From positions 1 to 26,970 of the IMG/VR virus record IMGVR_UViG_3300032267_000060: a DNA stretch of 26,970 nt; one strand, 5' to 3'. Shown in pieces: positions 7,815 to 14,424 of this stretch (positions within the stretch are counted from its first letter, which is position 1; every line of letters starts with the position of its first letter). This stretch comes from a virus. The notes under the pieces are model-generated. The model was not told the origin of the DNA and made no database searches. It saw only the letters and a list, made by a program, of their open reading frames with translations. Made by a program: the position numbers and the translations under genes.

Positions 7815-7842
7815 GTGTTCTTCTCCTTGAGTTTGGCTTCAA
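7811..7842 (-). repeat. 32-bp near-repeat carrying a ribosome binding site, copy 2
   Basis: Partner of 7580-7611, differing at three positions. The two copies flank the 68-aa gene exactly, as expected if that gene arrived by recombination at the initiation sequence or if the segment was duplicated. Confidence 0.85.
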
Positions 7843-7972
7843 CTGCATCCATTACTTGAAAATCGTGCCAATCATCTGCGTCAGCAAGATTGCAAATTGT
7901 TTTTCTTTCCTCATCCGTCAGCCCTACCCAAAAGCGAACGTAATCTTGAATGTCATCGTCATCTTTAGTCAT
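7811..7972 (-). CDS. Small acidic phage protein, 53 aa
   Basis: The ATG at 7972 lies inside the end of the upstream gene (8-bp overlap), and the stop TGA overlaps the next start (ATGA at 7811-7814). The product starts MTKDDDDIQDYVRFW and continues with TDEERKTICNLADADDWHDF, a very acidic helical protein, and ends EAKLKEKNT. The codons of this last segment also form the ribosome binding site of the next gene. Its acidity and size would suit a DNA-mimic or inhibitor, but this is speculation. It is accepted as real because of the overlaps on both sides. Confidence 0.58.
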   Translation of the reverse strand: MTKDDDDIQDYVRFWVGLTDEERKTICNLADADDWHDFQVMDAVEAKLKEKNT

Positions 7973-8156
7973 TGGTTTCTTTCTTTGAAGGTGCGTCTAG
8001 TTCACGGCGGTAATACTTGACCGGCATTTTGGCGTTCTTGTCCAATTGTTTGCGCAGCCATTCAGCGCCGCCAAGTTCTTGCAAGATCATCCAGTGTCTG
8101 TCAGACATCCGAACTTGTCGGCCTAGTAGGGGTTCAGGTGGTTTGGGGCGTGGCAT
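7965..8156 (-). CDS. Small basic phage protein, 63 aa
   Basis: ATG at 8156 overlaps the upstream gene by 23 bp. There is no strong Shine-Dalgarno sequence, so translation may be coupled. The sequence MPRPKPPEPLLGRQVRMSD is followed by a helix with LGGAEWLRKQL and a basic tail. Proteins with an R-V-R-M-S-D start and a GGA-x-WLR helix occur in phages and resemble short ribbon-helix-helix or toxin-antitoxin-like DNA-binding proteins, with RVRMSD as the beta strand. That reading is tentative. Position in the early operon would fit a small regulator. Confidence 0.6.
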   Translation of the reverse strand: MPRPKPPEPLLGRQVRMSDRHWMILQELGGAEWLRKQLDKNAKMPVKYYRRELDAPSKKETND

Positions 8157-8322
8157 TTTGTCTCAAGTGTTTACCGGTTGATCTTCTGACCCAGCAAAGC
8201 TGGCAGTTCCATTTTGTGCCCATCTCAACGCCGCCTTCTGGCGGCTTGTCTTCTTGGCACTTAGTGCAAAACTTTAATTTATGCACGGGTGTTGTTCTGC
8301 CCATTTGAATCGCAGGCATCAT
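8134..8322 (-). CDS. Small zinc-ribbon-like protein, 62 aa
   Basis: ATG at 8322 has TAGGAG 9 nt upstream and overlaps the upstream stop by one base (TAATG). Four cysteines form C19-x2-C22-x17-C40-x2-C43 (KFCTKCQ and NCQLCW), a typical treble-clef or zinc-ribbon layout. The C-terminal 20 residues are basic. Such tiny Cys4 proteins usually bind Zn and often act in DNA or RNA transactions. No closer family was recognised. A second ATG at 8319 is possible and changes nothing important. Confidence 0.66.
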   Translation of the reverse strand: MMPAIQMGRTTPVHKLKFCTKCQEDKPPEGGVEMGTKWNCQLCWVRRSTGKHLRQNATPQTT

Positions 8323-8513
8323 TAGCGCACTCTCCTAAGTTCAAACGCTTTCTCAGGTGGCGGCGGTGTCATGCCTTCGCTGGGCGGTGTCCAGCCATGC
8401 TCGCGCCAAAGCGCCTGCACGTCAGAGCCGCGCTGGTAGTTAAATGCGCGGTCTTGCAGGCTCTTGCTTGGGTAAGTCACTTTGGTTCCTTCTGGGGGTG
8501 TCCAGTTGATCAT
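8322..8513 (-). CDS. Small phage protein, 63 aa
   Basis: ATG at 8513 overlaps the stop of the glutaredoxin gene (ATGA), and its own stop overlaps the next start (TAATG). The product MINWTPPEGTKVTYPSK is Pro-rich at both ends, with a middle LQDRAFNYQRGSDVQALWREHGWTPP. The repeated WTPP at residues 4-7 and 41-44 is notable. No membrane segment or known motif is seen. It is accepted on overlap structure and on codon-like composition matching its neighbours. Confidence 0.62.
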   Translation of the reverse strand: MINWTPPEGTKVTYPSKSLQDRAFNYQRGSDVQALWREHGWTPPSEGMTPPPPEKAFELRRVR

Positions 8514-8788
8514 TGTGTTGCTCCTTTAATTGCTTCTTGTAATGCGGCCAAGCCATCAACGCGCTTGCCGTTAATAAAAATGTGAGGTAAGTCAGGGCTA
8601 GACTCCATGTCCATCTCAACATAGTTAATGTTTTTAGCCCTCAAAAGCTGCTTAACCTCCGTGCAGTTGGGGCACAAGCGCTTGGTGTAAATCACTACCT
8701 CCATGGGTTTCCAATAGTAGGGTTGGCCTTTCATGGCGTTTTCACGCTCAATGCGGTCAAACTCATCATCTTCGTCTGTCTGAATCAT
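8510..8788 (-). CDS. Glutaredoxin, 92 aa
   Basis: Glutaredoxins reduce disulfides, typically supplying electrons to ribonucleotide reductase. I chose ATG at 8788 because GGAG lies 5 nt upstream; a longer frame from 8833 would bury the previous gene's end. About 28 extra acidic residues precede the domain. The redox motif CPNC is at 39-42 (YTKRLCPNCTEVKQLL). The cis-Pro and glutathione-binding region is LPHIFINGKRVDG at 67-79, followed by a helix LAALQEAI. These match class I glutaredoxins such as T4 NrdC. No reductase gene is in the window, so it may serve a host reductase or one encoded elsewhere in the phage. Confidence 0.9.
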   Translation of the reverse strand: MIQTDEDDEFDRIERENAMKGQPYYWKPMEVVIYTKRLCPNCTEVKQLLRAKNINYVEMDMESSPDLPHIFINGKRVDGLAALQEAIKGATQ

Positions 8789-8796
8789 GTTGTCTC

Positions 8797-8997
8797 CTAA
8801 AAAGGAATTTGATCCCATTCCCAGTGTTCGCACTCAACCGTGCCGGTAATCCACTCTAGCGGTGGCTTTGCTCCAAACTGCTTACAAATACCTGTCTCAA
8901 AGTTGTTGCACTGTCGGCAATTTACTTGTATCAAATTTACTTGTTTGACCTGGCTGTCTAGATGCCTCTTGATTGCGTTCAATTCGATTAAATTCAT
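8797..8997 (-). CDS. Cys-rich putative metal-binding phage protein, 66 aa
   Basis: The most convincing start is ATG at 8997, which lies inside the 3' end of the helicase gene, giving a 101-bp same-strand overlap in another frame. A weak GAGG precedes it. The Cys pattern is C27-x2-C30-x7-C38-x17-C56-x-H58 (NCRQCNNF, GICKQFGAKPP, VECEHWEWD), and the protein ends DQIPF. I recognise this C-x2-C, G-x-C-x2-F, final C and W-D-x-IPF layout from short phage proteins of unknown function that often sit near replication genes. Metal binding is inferred. The frame is open further up to 9156, but that part has no homolog-like features. Confidence 0.62.
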   Translation of the reverse strand: MNLIELNAIKRHLDSQVKQVNLIQVNCRQCNNFETGICKQFGAKPPLEWITGTVECEHWEWDQIPF

Positions 8998-10597
8998 AGT
9001 CTTTGACCTCTGTGTACTTTCCATTTTTGCGGGTTGCAATCTTGACTGGTTCTTCAATGTTGTGAAATTCAAGCCACTCAAGCGCGTCTTGCGTGCCTGA
9101 TGGCATAGACTTTCTTTCCCTGCGCATCCACCAGTTCTCAGCCTTCTGCCTGGCATAACCTACATGGCTAAAACAGACCCACTCACTGGCCACGCGAAGC
9201 AGGCCGCTGTAGTAGTCAACCCTCAGTGAGTCTGGCTTGCCTTCTTTGCGGTGCAAGGCGTAGTCAGTGCGGCTGATGTCGTGCCAAACCAGTTCGGCCA
9301 TGGCCGTTTGGCTTGATAGCAGTGCAGCATAAGAAACCTTGGCATCCATGGGCTTGGCTTCTTCTTCCCTAATTTGGCCACCACAATGCACACACACAAG
9401 CGCAGCTGGTGCGTTGCGTTCACCGCAGTCTGGGCAAATGCTGTAAGGCGCTTCCTGTGGGCCTGACCTTTTCTTAGCCCTGCCTTGGATCGTGTCCACT
9501 GGCCCCAAGCGCTCAACGGTGTCGGTAAAGTCAAGCACCAAACAGTCATCTTTGCCGTCTGCAATGCGCGTGCCTCGGCCCATTCCCTGCACATAAAGCA
9601 CTGGCGACTTGGTGGGCCTGCACCAAACAATGCAGTCCACGTCTGGCACGTCAAAGCCAACTGAGAGCGCTAGCACGGTAACCAAGCAGTGAATCTGGTG
9701 GCTTTTGAACTGGCGAATCAAGTCTTCGCGCTCTTGCTTTGGTGTCTCACCGCACACAACGGCGCTCACAATGCCAAGTGCATTTAGCTTCTCAGACAGG
9801 CTTTCGGCGTTAACGACACTCGGTGTAAAGGCAATCCATTTCTTGCGCTCTGAGGCGATTCTAGTGGCTTCTACGGCCACTTTGGCAAGGTATTTCTCAA
9901 CCTCGCGGGATAGTTCGCCAACTTTGTAGTCGCCATTAGAGATGCCAACGTGGCTTGCATCAATGCGTGTCTCAATGCGCTCGGTAGGTGGAACTAGTGG
10001 CGCAATGAACTTGGCATCGAGCAGCTCACGCATGGACACACGGCTGGCAATGCCAGTGAACAATGGATCGTCACCGTCAGTTAGCCAAACTTGATTGCCC
10101 CTAAAAGGCGTGGCCGTCATGCCAACGGTTCTAAACTCACACATCTGGCCAAGGTTTGACAGAAAGTTGCGATACATGCCTGAGTCACTTGCCTTCTGGC
10201 TCACTAGATGAGCCTCATCAATGATCACGGCCTTGATGTTGCCAAGCAAATGCGCTGCCTTGTGAATGCTGCCAATGGTGGCCACAATCACATCTGCGTT
10301 GTACTTTTTTGTGCCCAAGCTTGCGCTCACAAAGCCAACGCTGATGGTATGGGGCAGTAAAACTCTCAGTTTGGCCGCATTCTGCTCGGCCAGTTCCTTG
10401 GAAGGAACCAGCACCACAGTGCGCGGGTGAAACTCTGGCCACTGATCCCACATCTGGCGCACAATCTCAGCGCAAATCACCGACTTGCCTGCGGCGGTGG
10501 GCAAAACAAGCAAGGGAATGTCGGCACTCCCCTGGTGCTTTGTCCACCAGTCAAACAACTCGGTAACTGCGCGTGACTGATACTCACGCAAGATCAC
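8897..10597 (-). CDS. DEAH-box superfamily 2 helicase with zinc ribbon, 566 aa
   Basis: This is an ATP-dependent DNA translocase or helicase for replication or recombination. GTG at 10597 is the start, with GGAG 7 nt upstream; it overlaps the previous small gene by 14 bp. N-terminal REYQSRAV is the Q-motif-like entry. Walker A PTAAGKS is at 33-39, DEAH at 127-130, motif III TATPF at 161-165, and motif VI QGMGRGTR at 337-344. C388/C391 and C402/C405 form a zinc ribbon. The last 160 residues are a less conserved DNA-binding-like region. It resembles phage and RecQ/UvrB-like DEAD/DEAH proteins found beside Sak4 and Cas4-like exonucleases, as here. Confidence 0.93.
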   Translation of the reverse strand: MILREYQSRAVTELFDWWTKHQGSADIPLLVLPTAAGKSVICAEIVRQMWDQWPEFHPRTVVLVPSKELAEQNAAKLRVLLPHTISVGFVSASLGTKKYNADVIVATIGSIHKAAHLLGNIKAVIIDEAHLVSQKASDSGMYRNFLSNLGQMCEFRTVGMTATPFRGNQVWLTDGDDPLFTGIASRVSMRELLDAKFIAPLVPPTERIETRIDASHVGISNGDYKVGELSREVEKYLAKVAVEATRIASERKKWIAFTPSVVNAESLSEKLNALGIVSAVVCGETPKQEREDLIRQFKSHQIHCLVTVLALSVGFDVPDVDCIVWCRPTKSPVLYVQGMGRGTRIADGKDDCLVLDFTDTVERLGPVDTIQGRAKKRSGPQEAPYSICPDCGERNAPAALVCVHCGGQIREEEAKPMDAKVSYAALLSSQTAMAELVWHDISRTDYALHRKEGKPDSLRVDYYSGLLRVASEWVCFSHVGYARQKAENWWMRRERKSMPSGTQDALEWLEFHNIEEPVKIATRKNGKYTEVKDYEFNRIERNQEASRQPGQTSKFDTSKLPTVQQL

Positions 10598-10742
10598 GTT
10601 CGCGCTCCAAAAGCATCTTGTCAGCTATGGCGTAAGCATTTTCCACAGCTGTCTTGCGGTCACCATCGGCAAGCAAACCAGTTAAGGCAGCTGCGGCAAA
10701 GAAGTCACGCAATGTGATGTGGTCAATTGGTGGGGTGTTCAT
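10584..10742 (-). CDS. Small helical phage protein, 52 aa
   Basis: ATG at 10742 overlaps the stop of the exonuclease gene (ATGA at 10739-10742), and the stop overlaps the helicase start by 14 bp. The product MNTPPIDHITLRDFFAAAAL is followed by TGLLADGDRKTAVENAYAIADKML and a basic end. The LRDFFAAAAL-TGLLA and AxxAYxxADxML pattern is one I know from many very short phage proteins of unknown function that begin with an MRDYFAAKA-like segment. Two amphipathic helices are likely. The GGAG of the helicase gene lies within its last codons. Confidence 0.62.
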   Translation of the reverse strand: MNTPPIDHITLRDFFAAAALTGLLADGDRKTAVENAYAIADKMLLERERDLA

Positions 10743-11827
10743 ACGAACCTCGCGTTGTGTTGTTTGCGCAGTTCAAGCGCCTGCTCGTCTACCAAAGCGG
10801 TCTTGTCTGCGCAGGCATGGATTTCTTGGCTGCTGATGTAGTCAGGGTTGACGGCAGGGTCACCATTGACAAACTGCTTACCGTCTGGTGTTTTGTAAAT
10901 CAGCCCATTGTCTTGAGTCAAATCAACGGGACTGGCCGTCTTGGCCAACAGTATGGGAATGTACTGGTGTTTGCCACAACCCTTGCGCTGCTGGTCTGTG
11001 GTCAAGTCAGTGCCAAGTGACGCGCATGACCACCGGCCTTGGCCATCCATCTCTGGCGTGGCGTGAACGCATGACCGGCAAGTTGTTGCCGGTACGTCAG
11101 TGCCGTGGCAAATAGCCTGGTAATCACAGAACTTGCACTCAAACCATGTCGGATCAGTAGACACGCCAACGGGGGGTTCTACACTGGTGATTACCGCCAT
11201 GGCCTTGTCAATCAGCTTCTGGGCTTCGTCAGCATCAAACTCCAAGCGCTCAGTGTAAATGTCATCATTGTCTTTGTTCACCACAAAGTACAGCGCACGC
11301 TTGCAACCGTCTTCACCAAACTGATCAATTGACCACTTCATGTATATTTGCATCTGCGCGTAGTGTTCGGGCTTGGCCTTCTTTACGCCATTTTTTTGCA
11401 TTTCCTTGTACATCTTGTCAGATGCTGTTTTTATCTCCAGTAAATGCGGGGACTTGGGTGCCTGCGGCAAGCCCGTAATGATGCCGTCAGCATTGCCTTG
11501 GAAGTGGTGGCCAGTTGTGCTTTCGCTAAATGACCACTGTTTGCCCGTGGCAGGGTTGATCTGGTAGACCGTGCAGCCAATGCTAGACAAATCAGCATAG
11601 ACACGCGGCTCTTGTAGATGGCCAGACTGAAACACTCGATAAAGCCGGCCAGAGAACTGCGCAGGCTTAGACCAACGAAATGAATACCAGTGCTGGCGCA
11701 GGCAGGGCTTACCAATGGCAGAAGCGCCAAGGTAAGGGCGCTGGGCTTCCGCGCCAAACTTTGCCTTGTAATGGGCAAAGATGGCATCGGCCACAGGATC
11801 AGTAACTGATTGTGGAAGTAAAGCCAT
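10739..11827 (-). CDS. Cas4/RecB-like PD-(D/E)XK exonuclease with Fe-S and second Cys cluster, 362 aa
   Basis: This is a DNA exonuclease that likely makes single-stranded ends for the neighbouring annealing protein. ATG at 11827 overlaps the upstream stop (TAATG). Nuclease residues are visible as GNADG with D114, LEIK with E131 and K133, and the downstream QMQIYM helix (Q159, Q161). Cys42 in KPCLRQHWY pairs with C231, C234 and C240 (FECKFCDYQAIC), the four-Cys iron-sulfur arrangement of Cas4/AddB-type nucleases. A second set, C250, C253, C268 and C284 with a following His, suggests an added zinc site. It is placed between DUF669 and helicase genes, which supports a recombination-replication role. 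Confidence 0.88.
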   Translation of the reverse strand: MALLPQSVTDPVADAIFAHYKAKFGAEAQRPYLGASAIGKPCLRQHWYSFRWSKPAQFSGRLYRVFQSGHLQEPRVYADLSSIGCTVYQINPATGKQWSFSESTTGHHFQGNADGIITGLPQAPKSPHLLEIKTASDKMYKEMQKNGVKKAKPEHYAQMQIYMKWSIDQFGEDGCKRALYFVVNKDNDDIYTERLEFDADEAQKLIDKAMAVITSVEPPVGVSTDPTWFECKFCDYQAICHGTDVPATTCRSCVHATPEMDGQGRWSCASLGTDLTTDQQRKGCGKHQYIPILLAKTASPVDLTQDNGLIYKTPDGKQFVNGDPAVNPDYISSQEIHACADKTALVDEQALELRKQHNARFV

Positions 11828-12342
11828 TACTTGCGTGCCCAGGCTGGTGCTTTAGACTTGGCGGCCTCTTGCTCGGCTGTTGGCCATGCAGGGGTGTCAG
11901 TTGCAGGCGGTGGTGTATACACTGGAGCAGCTGGTGCGCTAACACCACCACCGGCGGCCTCATAACCCTTGATGTTGTTACTTGCCTTGTAGATGCCTTG
12001 GGCTTCGCGCACGGTCACGTTGATGCGCACTGGCTTGAAATGCAGGGCGGCAGTGTCAAGCAACTTGATCACGTTCACCGCGTGGCAAAGCGCAGACAAC
12101 TGGCTTTGTGCAATGCGTTGCGTGTCTTCGTTGCTGTGACGAATGTTCAAGTTCTCCCAAACCTTGCGGCCTTTGAACTGGCCGTCAATGATTTCAAAGG
12201 TCAACTTCAAACCCTCACCGTTGCCAGACTTTAAGGGCTGCACATCGGATTCAATGATGTGTGCCAAATAAGTGCCGGCAGGCAGTGGGCCTGTAGACTG
12301 TTGGGGGGCGACTTGGGATGCGTCAAAATTAAACTGAGCCAT
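11827..12342 (-). CDS. DUF669-type phage protein (ssDNA-binding-like), 171 aa
   Basis: ATG at 12342 has TAGGAAA upstream. The first 110 residues form a beta-rich domain with LPAGTYLAHIIES, GLKLTFEIIDGQFKGRKVWENLNI and IAQSQLSALCHAVNV, which match the DUF669 family that sits next to recombinase and nuclease genes in phages. The C-terminal 40 residues are Pro/Ala/Thr-rich and probably flexible, as in single-stranded DNA-binding proteins. The proposed role is to coat or manage ssDNA for the Sak4-like protein upstream. Family assignment is good; biochemical role is inferred from context. Confidence 0.85.
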   Translation of the reverse strand: MAQFNFDASQVAPQQSTGPLPAGTYLAHIIESDVQPLKSGNGEGLKLTFEIIDGQFKGRKVWENLNIRHSNEDTQRIAQSQLSALCHAVNVIKLLDTAALHFKPVRINVTVREAQGIYKASNNIKGYEAAGGGVSAPAAPVYTPPPATDTPAWPTAEQEAAKSKAPAWARK

Positions 12343-12381
12343 GATAAATTTCCTAAAAAGTTAAGTTACGAACTGGGGTGA

Positions 12382-13128
12382 TCAAGACTGCGCCACGGTA
12401 AGCGCTGCTTGGAATGCCGTCCAGTCAAGCGGCATATTCTGAAGGCCAAAGCGGTTACCACCGCAATGAGCCGGATGTGGTTCGACATGCAAGATGCGCT
12501 CACCAGTTGTCGTGGCCTTGGTTTCTTTCTTAGAAAACCCTGCGTCAGTCTTGCTTGTGAAGATGCGGTAGCCTGCGTAGCCAATGACATCAGCCCATTC
12601 TTGCACCAGGCCGGCAGCTTTGTCGTGCAGTTTGAGGACGTGGCTGTCATAGCCCTCGGTCAGCGGGTCTTCAATGCGCTTGATCTTGTCGTGAGCAATC
12701 AAAATAATGCCCATGCCCTTGGCAGAGCGCAAGACTTCCAAGCCAGACAGAAGGTTGCGCCATTCTTCGGCAGCGGCAACGTAGCCCTTACCAAAGCCTG
12801 GTTGCTCGATGTTCTTCCAGTTGTTCTGCTTGCACACATACTCTTGGATCATGGGTTCAAGCCAGTCAAGCGAGTCAATGAACAAGGTCTGAAAGTCATG
12901 GTCTTGGTTGATCAGCGTGTCAATGGCCGCATAGACTTCGGGCAGGCTGGCGGCCAACGGGAAGGCGTTAGCGTCCACAGCGTCAGCGCCGTCTTCGGTA
13001 AGGATGCCAATGGCGTTAGGCGCCATGGCCGCGAAGGTGGTCTTGCCAATCTTGCCTTGGCCAACCACAACAATCTTGGGTGAGCGTACACGTTTGGTTT
13101 TAGAGATGGATGAGAGATCGAAGGCCAT
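12382..13128 (-). CDS. Sak4-like RecA-fold ATPase (AAA_24), 248 aa
   Basis: This is a single-strand annealing or strand-exchange type recombinase candidate. Walker A is GQGKIGKTT at 23-31, directly after KIVVVG. Walker B is TLFIDSLDWL with Asp85. A GMGIILIAHDKIKR strand follows near 145-158. Length and motif spacing fit the phage Sak4 (Rad51-like) family, which works with an ssDNA-binding protein. The next gene is DUF669 and then a Cas4/RecB-like exonuclease, a coherent recombination set. Start ATG 13128 lies one base beyond the upstream stop (TAATATG). No strong Shine-Dalgarno is visible, so translation may be coupled. Confidence 0.87.
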   Translation of the reverse strand: MAFDLSSISKTKRVRSPKIVVVGQGKIGKTTFAAMAPNAIGILTEDGADAVDANAFPLAASLPEVYAAIDTLINQDHDFQTLFIDSLDWLEPMIQEYVCKQNNWKNIEQPGFGKGYVAAAEEWRNLLSGLEVLRSAKGMGIILIAHDKIKRIEDPLTEGYDSHVLKLHDKAAGLVQEWADVIGYAGYRIFTSKTDAGFSKKETKATTTGERILHVEPHPAHCGGNRFGLQNMPLDWTAFQAALTVAQS

Positions 13129-13129
13129 A

Positions 13130-13498
13130 TTAGTCTTTCAGTTCAATGGATGGTTTTGCGGGTTTGCTTGTGATGAACACAGCCACCTTGTTGTAGGCAG
13201 CAGGGTCAATGTCTGCGAGGGCGCGAAGGAATGCCAAGTTAACTTCAGCCTTCCAGCGGAATGCGTTCTTGGCGTTGGTTGGCAAGTCTTCGTAGTCGGC
13301 GGCCAACTGGTCAGAGTTCACCGTGCGGTTTAGCTTCCAAGTGATGGTGAATTCTTCATCATTGTGTGTGCCTTCGTTGCTTTCGGGCTTGGCAAACTGG
13401 TCTGTAATCAGACCCTCAATGCGCAGGCGCTCGGCCTTGGCGTCTGTCTCAGCTTGTTTAGCCTGGCGCAGTTGCGCCACCAAATTAGAGATCGTCAT
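13130..13498 (-). CDS. Phage protein of unknown function, 122 aa
   Basis: The start is ATG at 13498, which overlaps the upstream gene by 14 bp and has GAGG 9 nt upstream; a longer frame to 13513 lacks a ribosome binding site. The N-terminal 35 residues are a predicted coiled coil (LVAQLRQAKQAETDAKAERLR). A beta-rich middle has EEFTITWKLNRTV, and the C-terminus is FITSKPAKPSIELKD. I recognise this as a small helical-plus-beta family that often accompanies Sak4-like genes in phages, of unknown role. It is immediately upstream of the Sak4-like gene, so a recombination accessory is plausible. Confidence 0.72.
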   Translation of the reverse strand: MTISNLVAQLRQAKQAETDAKAERLRIEGLITDQFAKPESNEGTHNDEEFTITWKLNRTVNSDQLAADYEDLPTNAKNAFRWKAEVNLAFLRALADIDPAAYNKVAVFITSKPAKPSIELKD

Positions 13499-13760
13499 TT
13501 TTAAAGTCCTCAAGTGCGGTGGTTGTGATGTGGTCTACAAGGCCCTGCAAGAGCAAGTGACCAATGTCAACGTCTGTGCCTCTGATGTAGGCGCTGACAA
13601 GTTCCATAGTTTCGGGGTAGTCAGGCTCATTAGATAAGCCATCACTGTCAAGTGAGCCAATTTCTTCGGGCATGTACTCCAAGTGGCAGACCAGATCGAC
13701 ACCCTCTAGTTCGCACTCAAATTCAATAATTCCTTGGGGGCAGGCGGGTGTGGGGTTCAT
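13485..13760 (-). CDS. Acidic phage protein, 91 aa
   Basis: ATG at 13760 overlaps the upstream stop (ATGA). The product is strongly acidic, with three Cys (CPQG, CELEG and VCHL) and a C-terminal helical part ending EDFKNDDL. A central stretch MPEEIGSLDSDG resembles the small phage family in which a beta-sheet N-terminus (IIEFECELEGVDLVCHLEY) is followed by a helical arm. No function is assignable. It sits in the early leftward operon ahead of the recombination genes. Confidence 0.65.
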   Translation of the reverse strand: MNPTPACPQGIIEFECELEGVDLVCHLEYMPEEIGSLDSDGLSNEPDYPETMELVSAYIRGTDVDIGHLLLQGLVDHITTTALEDFKNDDL

Positions 13761-13963
13761 GCTTGTCCCCTTGCTCGGATGGCTTTTTGAATCATTTGCG
13801 GTGCTTGCCCAAAATTGAATTCATCACACACCTTTGCACACGCCTCACGCTCATGCTGTGCTACTAACTTGGCAAATTTTTGAATAAATTTAATGTTGTC
13901 TTTAAAAAATAACGCGCTAGCCCCGGCATTTACAGCCATTACAACAATGTCATCTTCTGTCAT
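13757..13963 (-). CDS. Small phage protein, 68 aa
   Basis: I chose ATG at 13963 because it overlaps the upstream stop as ATGA and follows GGTGG; a second ATG at 13975 would add four residues. The product MTEDDIVVMAVNAG ends with a helical segment containing HEREACAKVCDEF and AIRARGQA. The EREACAKVCDE-to-IRARG layout is common in small phage proteins with unknown function. Two Cys four residues apart could bind metal. It is the second gene of the leftward operon. Confidence 0.66.
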   Translation of the reverse strand: MTEDDIVVMAVNAGASALFFKDNIKFIQKFAKLVAQHEREACAKVCDEFNFGQAPQMIQKAIRARGQA

Positions 13964-14103
13964 GCTGACCACCATGCAACCAGTAAGGCGGCCAAGCTGA
14001 TGCCAATGGCAAGGGCTGTAAGAAAGTCAAGCCCTGCTTCTGCGCGGGCTGTTAGCCTAGCGCTCTTGACTTCGGGGTAGTAGTAGTGTTTGTGGTGTTT
14101 CAT
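13960..14103 (-). CDS. 47-aa membrane peptide, first gene of the leftward operon
   Basis: ATG at 14103 has AAAGGAAA 5 nt upstream, and the stop TGA overlaps the next ATG (ATGA). The N-terminus is His/Tyr-rich and basic (MKHHKHYYYPEVKSARL), and residues about 24-45 form a hydrophobic membrane helix ending AWWSA. It is too short for most gene callers. The good ribosome binding site, the overlap and its location just after the control region support it. Function is unknown. Confidence 0.6.
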   Translation of the reverse strand: MKHHKHYYYPEVKSARLTARAEAGLDFLTALAIGISLAALLVAWWSA

Positions 14104-14229
14104 GTTTTTCCTTTAAGGCCTTTCGGCGTGATGCCAACAAACAATTTCGTTGGCATGTGTGTGACTTTAGCATGGTTTGTGTTAATATTCCCATCAGTTT
14201 GCAAATATTTTTACGAAAAGGTGGTTTTT
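14104..14229 (+). promoter_or_regulatory. Divergent early control region with inverted repeat
   Basis: This 126-bp gap separates the leftward operon from the Cro-like gene. ATGCCAAC at 14131-14138 and GTTGGCAT at 14149-14156 form a perfect 8-bp inverted repeat with a 10-bp spacer, the shape of an operator for a dimeric HTH protein. A rightward promoter candidate is GTGACT (14161) with 16 bp to TAATAT (14183). On the other strand a TGCTAAAGT extended -10 candidate overlaps it. The promoters are weak matches; the inverted repeat is certain. Confidence 0.5.
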
Positions 14230-14424
14230 ATGATGAACTTGGAAGAAATTAAGGCGAGATTGGTAGATGCCAATCTAAAAAAAGTGGCCGAAAAGGCAGG
14301 CATCCATGAGGCGCGGGTTTACCGGCTGATGTCGGGCGAGACTGAGCCAATGTATGAGACTGTTAAGGCGCTGAGTGATTACTTGGAAGGCCGTGGCACA
14401 GAGCAAAATCGGGAGGTGGTGTGA
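14230..14424 (+). CDS. Cro/CI-like helix-turn-helix protein, 64 aa
   Basis: This is a small XRE-type DNA-binding protein. ATG at 14230 has AAGGTGG 5 nt upstream; the next codon is also ATG. The frame is open back to 14086, but that part has no ribosome binding site. The segment NLKKVAEKAGIHEARVYRLMSGETEPMYETVKALSDYLE is the five-helix Cro fold with the recognition helix near residues 28-36. The likely target is the inverted repeat at 14131-14156, which would make it a switch between the two divergent operons. Its stop overlaps the GTG of the methyltransferase frame (GTGA), so they are co-transcribed. Size fits Cro better than a full repressor. Confidence 0.85.
   Translation: MMNLEEIKARLVDANLKKVAEKAGIHEARVYRLMSGETEPMYETVKALSDYLEGRGTEQNREVV

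Noticed and set aside
8998-9156. Longer form of the Cys-rich 66-aa protein
   Set aside because: The upstream 53 codons lie wholly inside the helicase gene, lack a ribosome binding site and have no family features.
12409-13083. 224-codon open frame antisense to the Sak4-like gene
   Set aside because: It mirrors a real gene with strong ATPase motifs on the other strand and has no ribosome binding site or recognisable motif.
14086-14229. N-terminal extension of the Cro-like protein
   Set aside because: The frame is open, but it lies across the control region, has no ribosome binding site and adds a non-HTH hydrophobic segment.
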